Origin: Synechococcales cyanobacterium PMM_0036
GTDB taxonomy: Bacteria; Cyanobacteriota; Cyanobacteriia; Elainellales; Elainellaceae
DNA length: 5,801 nucleotides
Direction: 5' to 3'
NCBI GenBank assembly: GCA_949127645.1
Contig: CASBQM010000218.1
Coordinates: 1 to 5,801 of the forward strand
The notes beneath the pieces were generated by a model. It had not been told where the DNA came from. It searched no databases and was given only the letters and a program-made list of their open reading frames with translations. A program made the translations under genes and the position numbers. The first letter of the stretch is position 1, and each line of letters opens with the position of its first letter. Shown here in pieces: positions 1-3,787 of this stretch.

Positions 1-394
1 CATCAGCGTAGACATGATCATTCAGTCTCAGCGCTGCCGTCTGGTCGATGGAGTCGCCACCCGCGACATCGCCTTCACCGTGGCGCAACAGGATGCCGAA
101 GAAGCCAAGGCATTGCTGCAAAAAGCCGCAGACGAATGGGGACATGGCGAGGTGACGGTTGATCCAGCGATCGCCAAGGTCAGCATTGTAGGCATGGGTA
201 TGGTAGGACGACCCGGCATTGCGGCTCGAATGTTTGAAGCGATCGCCCAACAGCAAATCAATATCCAGATGATTGCCACCTCCGAAATCAAAATTAGCTG
301 CGTTGTGCCTGAGGCAGATGGCGTACGAGCGCTTCAGGTAATTCACGCTGCGTTTGATTTATCGGGTAGCGAGGCGATCGTCATTCCTGCGTGA
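1..394 (+). CDS. lysC: Aspartate kinase, C-terminal ACT-domain part (5' end outside window)
   Basis: This is the last 130 codons of an aspartokinase; the frame is entered at base 2 and ends at TGA 392-394. The enzyme phosphorylates L-aspartate in the cytoplasm, the first step to lysine/diaminopimelate, threonine and methionine. Only the regulatory C-terminus is visible. The first residues (ISVDMIIQS) and the strand RDIAFTV (fragment residues 21-27) belong to one ACT domain. The next segment, VSIVGMGMVGRPGIAARMF (60-78) followed by INIQMIATSEIKISCVV (86-102), is the classic final ACT domain, which binds the feedback amino acid. Cyanobacterial aspartokinases usually carry four ACT domains after the kinase domain, and these would be the last two; the kinase domain itself is off the left edge. 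The gene ends 2 bp from the stop of the convergent murD. A HIP1 octamer lies inside it at 239-246. Family assignment is secure from the motifs. Confidence 0.93.
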   Translation, partial: ISVDMIIQSQRCRLVDGVATRDIAFTVAQQDAEEAKALLQKAADEWGHGEVTVDPAIAKVSIVGMGMVGRPGIAARMFEAIAQQQINIQMIATSEIKISCVVPEADGVRALQVIHAAFDLSGSEAIVIPA

Positions 395-440
395 AATCAG
401 GATTGAGCTTGGCATAGCTGCCGAAAGTGATCGCCTCGCT
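368..440. repeat. Inverted repeat spanning the lysC/murD convergent 3' ends
   Basis: AGCGAGGCGATC (368-379) is the exact reverse complement of GATCGCCTCGCT (429-440). With G-U pairs the stem extends outward to 364/444 and inward to 381/427. The 49-nt interval holds both stop codons and two small hairpins: TCCTG/CAGGA (385-389/398-402) and GGCA/TGCC (411-414/419-422). One arm is the end of lysC coding sequence and the other the end of murD coding sequence. There is no T-tract, so it is not a canonical intrinsic terminator; it could fold at the 3' end of either transcript. About half of each arm is the HIP1-like core GCGATC, which lowers its significance. Confidence 0.5.
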
Positions 441-1782
441 GCTCAAAGTTAGGATACTGATCAAAACTGGCGCAGGCGGGCGAAAGCAAAACAACCTTTG
501 CCCCAAGCTGCTGCGCTAACTCTGCCCCTCTCGTCACGGCACAATCCATCGTTTCCACAATTTCTGCACTGGCGTAATCCATCTGTTTGAGCCGTTCTGC
601 AAAGGCGGGGGCGGCCTTGCCGATCAGCAAAACGACGATCGCTTTGTCACAGATGGTTTGCAGCCAGCCTGTATCATCTCCGGCTTTGGCTTCTCCTCCG
701 GCAATCAAAATTACGGGCGCTGTCACAGAAGATAAGCCGACTTGCGCTGCGTCGTAATTCGTCGCCTTACTGTCGTTAATGAAATCAATTCCTTGCCAGG
801 TGCCAAGATGTTCCAGACGATGGGGCACCCCCGGAAAAGCTACCACTGCCTGAGCGATCGCTTCTCGTTCAATTCCAGCAAGCCTCGCCGCCAATACCGC
901 CATCAGCAAGTTCTGCTGGTTATGTGCCCCCACCATCCGCAGAGCTGAGGCTTCGACGATCGGTTTCCCTAGGGCGATCGCCCAGCCGTCCTCTAGGTAT
1001 GCCCCGCGCTCGGCATTGCCTAACAGCCCAGATTTGCCTGCCACACTCGTCCAGTAAGCCTGTGACCACTGCTCAGCGACTCCCCGCAAATAGGGATCGT
1101 CTCCGTTAAAAATTTGGTGCTGCGATCGTTTTAGCAACTGCGCTTTGATGTTGTAGTAGTTCTCCAGGGTTTTGTGCCGACTGAGGTGATCAGGCGTAAA
1201 AGTTGTCCAAATGCCAATCTGGGGGGCAAGGGTAGAAGAAGCCTCAATCTGGTAGCTGCTCAGCTCAGCGATCGTCCAGTCCAGCGGTTGATTCGCAAGA
1301 GCATTAGAGTAGAGCGTGTCGATCGCCAAATCGCAAGCTGCATAACCAATATTTCCACAAGCAGGGGCATGGAGTCCGGTAGCCTGAAAAATGGCGGCGA
1401 TTAAGGCTGTCGTGGTGGTTTTGCCGTTGGTGCCCGTGATGCCTACCCAGGGATAGGAGTGGAGCGATCGCCATGCCAACTCCATCTCGCCGATTGTTTC
1501 AATGCCGAGCGATCGTGCCTCTATCAGCGCGGGCAAATCCCAGGGTACGCCAGGACTGACGACAATCCGCTGCATCAGGTCAGACCGAGACTCTAGCTGA
1601 TGACCTAACTCAACGGCAATACCGTCAGCTTGTAGCTTCTGTTGAGTCTGCTGGAGCGCATCAGAAGTTCCAGAGTCGCTGATTGTGACCTGCCAACCTT
1701 GCTGATGGAGCAAGTGAGCGGCTGCAATTCCCGATCGCCCTAACCCCATCACATAGGCACTACCCGTCTCAGCTCTAAGCAT
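397..1782 (-). CDS. murD: UDP-N-acetylmuramoyl-L-alanine:D-glutamate ligase
   Basis: MurD adds D-glutamate to UDP-MurNAc-L-Ala with ATP hydrolysis, a cytoplasmic step of peptidoglycan precursor synthesis. The protein has 461 residues, normal for the family. The N-terminal nucleotide-sugar domain has the glycine-rich loop GLGRSG (13-18) and VVSPGVP (74-80). The central Mur ligase domain has the P-loop GITGTNGKTT (114-123, Lys121), the metal-site region ELSSYQ (173-178), PDHLSRH (197-203) and the probable carbamylated lysine Lys213 in YNIKAQ. The C-terminal domain shows PHRLE (320-324), NDSKATN (336-342) and LLSPACASFDQYPNFEQRG (432-450). The ATG at 1782 is preferred because a start at Met12 would remove the first strand of the fold; no clear Shine-Dalgarno sequence precedes it. 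It carries three HIP1 octamers (854, 974, 1464). It converges on lysC and diverges from amt1, so it appears to be transcribed alone from within the 1783-2175 region. Confidence 0.97.
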   Translation of the reverse strand: MLRAETGSAYVMGLGRSGIAAAHLLHQQGWQVTISDSGTSDALQQTQQKLQADGIAVELGHQLESRSDLMQRIVVSPGVPWDLPALIEARSLGIETIGEMELAWRSLHSYPWVGITGTNGKTTTTALIAAIFQATGLHAPACGNIGYAACDLAIDTLYSNALANQPLDWTIAELSSYQIEASSTLAPQIGIWTTFTPDHLSRHKTLENYYNIKAQLLKRSQHQIFNGDDPYLRGVAEQWSQAYWTSVAGKSGLLGNAERGAYLEDGWAIALGKPIVEASALRMVGAHNQQNLLMAVLAARLAGIEREAIAQAVVAFPGVPHRLEHLGTWQGIDFINDSKATNYDAAQVGLSSVTAPVILIAGGEAKAGDDTGWLQTICDKAIVVLLIGKAAPAFAERLKQMDYASAEIVETMDCAVTRGAELAQQLGAKVVLLSPACASFDQYPNFEQRGDHFRQLCQAQS

Positions 1783-1816
1783 GACTCAAATTTTGGCTAC
1801 TCTGGAACAAAGCAAA

Positions 1817-1822
1817 ATAATA
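1817..1822 (-). promoter_or_regulatory. Candidate -10 box for murD
   Basis: On the minus strand this reads TATTAT, five of six matches to TATAAT, and would give a leader of about 28 nt for murD. The position 17 bp upstream of it (GGGCTT on the minus strand) does not resemble a -35 element, so the call rests on the -10 and its distance only. Confidence 0.3.
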
Positions 1823-1946
1823 GTACCGCAGTCGGGGTTAAGCCCTGCGTCTGAGCCTTAATTTGTATCTGGATAAAGCCAAGTTGAGTAAAAATGCGGC
1901 TAAATAAAATTTCTTTACAGTCAAAAAGCGAGTTTGCGACCTGTAA

Positions 1947-1962
1947 TGTAGTCTCAGATACA
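1947..1962 (+). promoter_or_regulatory. NtcA-binding site upstream of amt1
   Basis: The sequence TGTA-GTCTCAGA-TACA is a full match to the palindromic NtcA consensus TGTA-N8-TACA (core GTA-N8-TAC). NtcA is the CRP-family activator of nitrogen-assimilation genes in cyanobacteria and responds to 2-oxoglutarate with PipX. Cyanobacterial amt genes are known NtcA targets, so the site fits the downstream gene. Centred at 1954.5, it would place a class II start site near 1996. It is 172 bp from the murD start and 213 bp from the amt ATG, so amt is the likely target. Confidence 0.85.
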
Positions 1963-1983
1963 AAACGATTTCTTTAAAATTGG

Positions 1984-1989
1984 TGCAAT
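1984..1989 (+). promoter_or_regulatory. Candidate -10 of the NtcA-activated amt1 promoter
   Basis: TGCAAT lies 21 bp after the NtcA site, within the usual 20-24 bp of class II NtcA promoters, and fits TAN3T at the two terminal T positions but not at A2. A better-looking hexamer, TAAAAT (1975-1980), is only 12 bp from the site. If TGCAAT is correct, transcription would start near 1996 and the amt leader would be about 180 nt. Confidence 0.4.
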
Positions 1990-2019
1990 CATTCAAGCTG
2001 TAGTTTAGATAAATGTTTC

Positions 2020-2064
2020 CCGCATCAATGCCCTGGTCTAATAGATTTGGTGTTCCTGATGCGG
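2020..2064 (+). repeat. Spaced inverted repeat in the amt1 leader (arms of 8 bp)
   Basis: CCGCATCA (2020-2027) is the perfect reverse complement of TGATGCGG (2057-2064), with 29 nt between the arms. It lies downstream of the predicted NtcA-dependent start, so it could form a stem in the leader RNA; alternatively it could be a split protein-binding site. No T-run follows it, so a terminator is unlikely. Confidence 0.4.
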
Positions 2065-2098
2065 TTGTGTGCTGATCTACCTGGTCTTTAGCATTTAT

Positions 2099-2132
2099 CC
2101 GTACAAGCTCAGGGATTTCCTTGGAAGTACGG
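2099..2132 (+). repeat. Spaced inverted repeat near the amt1 start (arms of 6 bp)
   Basis: CCGTAC (2099-2104) and GTACGG (2127-2132) are reverse complements separated by 22 nt. The downstream arm abuts TATTAT (2133-2138), a good -10-like hexamer with no evident -35. This could therefore be an operator beside a second, start-proximal promoter, or a leader stem. The arms are short and chance is possible. Confidence 0.3.
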
Positions 2133-2168
2133 TATTATTTATCACAACGCACGTTTCAGACTCATTTC

Positions 2169-2173
2169 AAGGA
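2169..2173 (+). promoter_or_regulatory. Shine-Dalgarno of amt1, unusually close to the ATG
   Basis: AAGGA ends only 2 nt before the ATG at 2176 but 8 nt before the in-frame GTG at 2182. The spacing therefore favours GTG 2182, or TTG 2185, as the working start. The change would shorten the signal peptide by only two or three residues. Confidence 0.55.
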
Positions 2174-2175
2174 TC

Positions 2176-3615
2176 ATGCTCGTGTTGAAGAAAGTTTTCC
2201 TGACTGTGCTACTTGCCATCTGTTTCTTTGGTGGTCCTCTGGCAGACGCTGCTTGGGCACAAGACGATAAGGTTGCGGGTCTGCTTAACAGCGGTGACAC
2301 GGCCTATATGTTGATCTGCTCGGCGCTTGTTTTGTTCATGACACCCGGATTGGCGTTTTTTTACGGGGGTTTGGTAAAGTCTCGCAATGTCCTCAACACC
2401 ATGATGATGAGTCTGGTGCTGATGGCTGTTGTGGGTGTTACTTGGGTTCTGTGGGGCTATAGCCTTGCCTTCGCGCCAACTGATGTTTCCCCTATTGCTG
2501 TAGGTGCCGACGGTAAGGCAACGTTTACCTATGTGGCGAATCCGATTATTGGTAGCCTCAAATGGCTGTTTTTAGGTGGTGTTGATGCAGGTTTACCCGA
2601 TCCGATCGGGTATGCGCCCAGCATTCCTCACCAGGTTTTCATGATTTATCAGATGATGTTTGCCATCATCACGCCTGCTCTGATTTCTGGGGCGATCGTA
2701 GAGCGCATGAGCTTTAAGGCTTACTTCTGGTTTGTCTTGCTCTGGTCGTCTCTAATCTACTCGCCTTTGGCTCACTGGGTTTGGGGTAAGGGTTTCATCG
2801 GAGTCAACATCGGTGCGCTCGACTTTGCAGGTGGTACCGTTGTCCACGTTAGCTCAGGTATCTCTGCCCTTGTGGCTGTTTGGGTACTGGGTGCCCGTAA
2901 GTCCTATCCTTCTCAGCCCACTATTCCTCACAATGTGCCCTTCGTGCTGCTAGGGATTGGGATGCTCTGGTTTGGCTGGTTTGGCTTCAATTCAGGTAGC
3001 GCACTGGCGGCAGGTGGCTCTTTAGCAACGGTGGCTTTTGTGTCTACCGCGATCGCCCCAGCCGCTGCGGGTCTGACTTGGCTCATTGTAGAATGGGTGC
3101 TGCGGGGTAAGCCCACGGCGATCGGCATTGCCAGCGGCTTCTTGGCGGGTCTGGTGGGCATTACTCCCGCCGCAGGTTTCGTTACCCCGATCGGCGCAAT
3201 CCTGATTGGCTCTATTACTGCGGTCGTCTGCTTTTTTGCAGTTAGCCTACGGGCGAAGCTCCAGTTCGACGATTCTCTAGACACTTACCCAATCCACGGG
3301 GTTGGCGGAACGGTGGGCGCGCTCCTAACGGGCATATTCTGCACCAAAGCCGTCAATGCTGCCGGGTTTGACGGGCTGCTGTATGGCAATCCAGGTCAGC
3401 TCTGGAACCAGTTCTTGGGAGTCGCCGTTACCTATGTCTTTGCAGGTTTGGGAACGTTCCTGATCCTCAAGTTCCTAGCGCTGTTCATGGAGCTGCGCGT
3501 CAAATCTGCCATAGAGGATCAGGGCTTAGATGTCAGCGAACATGGTGAAGAAGGCTATGGCGAAGAATTTGTCGGGGGCATGACCCTGGTTGAGGATTCT
3601 ATTCCGCAGATATAG
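2176..3615 (+). CDS. amt1: Ammonium transporter, Amt1 type
   Basis: This is an inner-membrane trimeric channel that moves ammonium/ammonia into the cell for GS-GOGAT. It has 479 residues, usual for cyanobacterial Amt. Residues 1-28 form a signal peptide (KK, hydrophobic core, AWA before Gln29), and eleven membrane helices follow. By alignment with E. coli AmtB from memory, the periplasmic ammonium-recruitment site is Phe162, Trp203 and Ser275 (in GFNSGSA). The Phe gate is Phe162/Phe271 with Tyr158 nearby. The pore twin histidines are His224 (TVVHVSS) and His374 (YPIHGVGG). The conserved structural aspartate is Asp216 (LDFAGG). The cytosolic tail from about 436 keeps GLDVSEHGEEGYGEE (450-464), the region that docks PII (GlnB/GlnK) in this family. 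All expected key residues are present, so it should be functional. An NtcA site upstream and a hairpin terminator downstream suggest a monocistronic, nitrogen-controlled gene. The ATG is given as start, but GTG 2182 has better Shine-Dalgarno spacing. Confidence 0.97.
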   Translation: MLVLKKVFLTVLLAICFFGGPLADAAWAQDDKVAGLLNSGDTAYMLICSALVLFMTPGLAFFYGGLVKSRNVLNTMMMSLVLMAVVGVTWVLWGYSLAFAPTDVSPIAVGADGKATFTYVANPIIGSLKWLFLGGVDAGLPDPIGYAPSIPHQVFMIYQMMFAIITPALISGAIVERMSFKAYFWFVLLWSSLIYSPLAHWVWGKGFIGVNIGALDFAGGTVVHVSSGISALVAVWVLGARKSYPSQPTIPHNVPFVLLGIGMLWFGWFGFNSGSALAAGGSLATVAFVSTAIAPAAAGLTWLIVEWVLRGKPTAIGIASGFLAGLVGITPAAGFVTPIGAILIGSITAVVCFFAVSLRAKLQFDDSLDTYPIHGVGGTVGALLTGIFCTKAVNAAGFDGLLYGNPGQLWNQFLGVAVTYVFAGLGTFLILKFLALFMELRVKSAIEDQGLDVSEHGEEGYGEEFVGGMTLVEDSIPQI

Positions 3616-3671
3616 CTCTTTGGGCTAGATTCATTGGAAAGACTAGGCTTATTGACATAACTGATCAAGAT

Positions 3672-3704
3672 AAAAAAGGGGTTGCAGTCCTGCAACCCCT
3701 TTTT
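3672..3704. terminator. Hairpin terminator after amt1, potentially bidirectional
   Basis: GGGGTTGCAG (3678-3687) pairs perfectly with CTGCAACCCC (3690-3699). The stem is extended by an A6 tract before and a T5 tract after, giving about 15 bp with a very tight loop. It begins about 56 nt after the amt stop codon. Because A and T tracts flank the stem, it could also stop transcription from the other side. Confidence 0.92.
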
Positions 3705-3731
3705 CAATAGCGGATTCTATGAACGGTCTGA

Positions 3732-3737
3732 GATAAT
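3732..3737 (+). promoter_or_regulatory. Candidate -10 for the coiled-coil gene
   Basis: GATAAT matches TATAAT at five of six positions and lies between the amt terminator and the next start codon, where a promoter is needed. No convincing -35 sits 16-18 bp upstream (around AGCGGA). The implied leader is about 45 nt. Confidence 0.35.
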
Positions 3738-3756
3738 ACTAGACAAGATTAATTAA

Positions 3757-3769
3757 CAAGCTCAGCTTG
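3757..3769. promoter_or_regulatory. Operator-like dyad upstream of the coiled-coil gene
   Basis: CAAGCT-C-AGCTTG is a perfect 6-bp inverted repeat around a single base. It lies between the candidate -10 and the Shine-Dalgarno sequence, a common place for a repressor site. I recognise no regulator for it. Confidence 0.3.
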
Positions 3770-3775
3770 ACTGAT

Positions 3776-3781
3776 AGGGGG
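3776..3781 (+). promoter_or_regulatory. Shine-Dalgarno of the coiled-coil gene
   Basis: AGGGGG lies 6 nt before the ATG at 3788, and that spacing decides the start. The next in-frame candidate upstream is TTG 3767, which overlaps the dyad and has no Shine-Dalgarno; an in-frame TAG at 3740-3742 closes the frame further upstream. Confidence 0.6.
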
Positions 3782-3787
3782 AATGGG

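Larger units (their letters stand above)
1783..2175. other. Divergent intergenic region between murD and amt1
   Basis: These 393 bp separate two gene starts and contain no credible open reading frame. The stretch is clearly more AT-rich than the flanking genes, especially around 1890-1990. It holds a weak candidate murD -10, an NtcA site, a candidate amt -10, two spaced inverted repeats in the amt leader, an 8-bp direct repeat CCTGGTCT (2032-2039 and 2080-2087) and the amt Shine-Dalgarno. I see no tRNA, small-RNA terminator or recognised riboswitch in it. Confidence 0.8.

Noticed and set aside
742..1404. Plus-strand frames of 61-76 codons opposite murD
   Set aside because: Arg/Ser-rich, unrelated to any family I know, and overlapping the conserved murD coding sequence.
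1827..1849. Inverted repeat CGCAG/CTGCG around GGGGTTAAGCCC upstream of murD
   Set aside because: Five-base arms that pair only with a bulge and no T-run; too weak to call a terminator or operator.
1909..1976. Direct repeat ATTTCTTTA at 1909-1917 and 1968-1976, flanking the NtcA site
   Set aside because: A 9-mer of low complexity in an AT-rich region with asymmetric spacing about the site; chance is likely.
2099..2175. Possible glutamine (glnA-type) riboswitch in the amt1 leader, suggested by GGAAGTACGG and ACGTTTCA
   Set aside because: The conserved blocks of that cyanobacterial RNA as I recall them are not present in the right order or with the right sequence. The resemblance is limited to a few bases.
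2928..3284. 118-codon minus-strand frame inside amt1
   Set aside because: It is antisense to highly conserved Amt helices, and its Pro/Ala/Thr-rich translation is what reversed Gly/Ala/Val codons produce.
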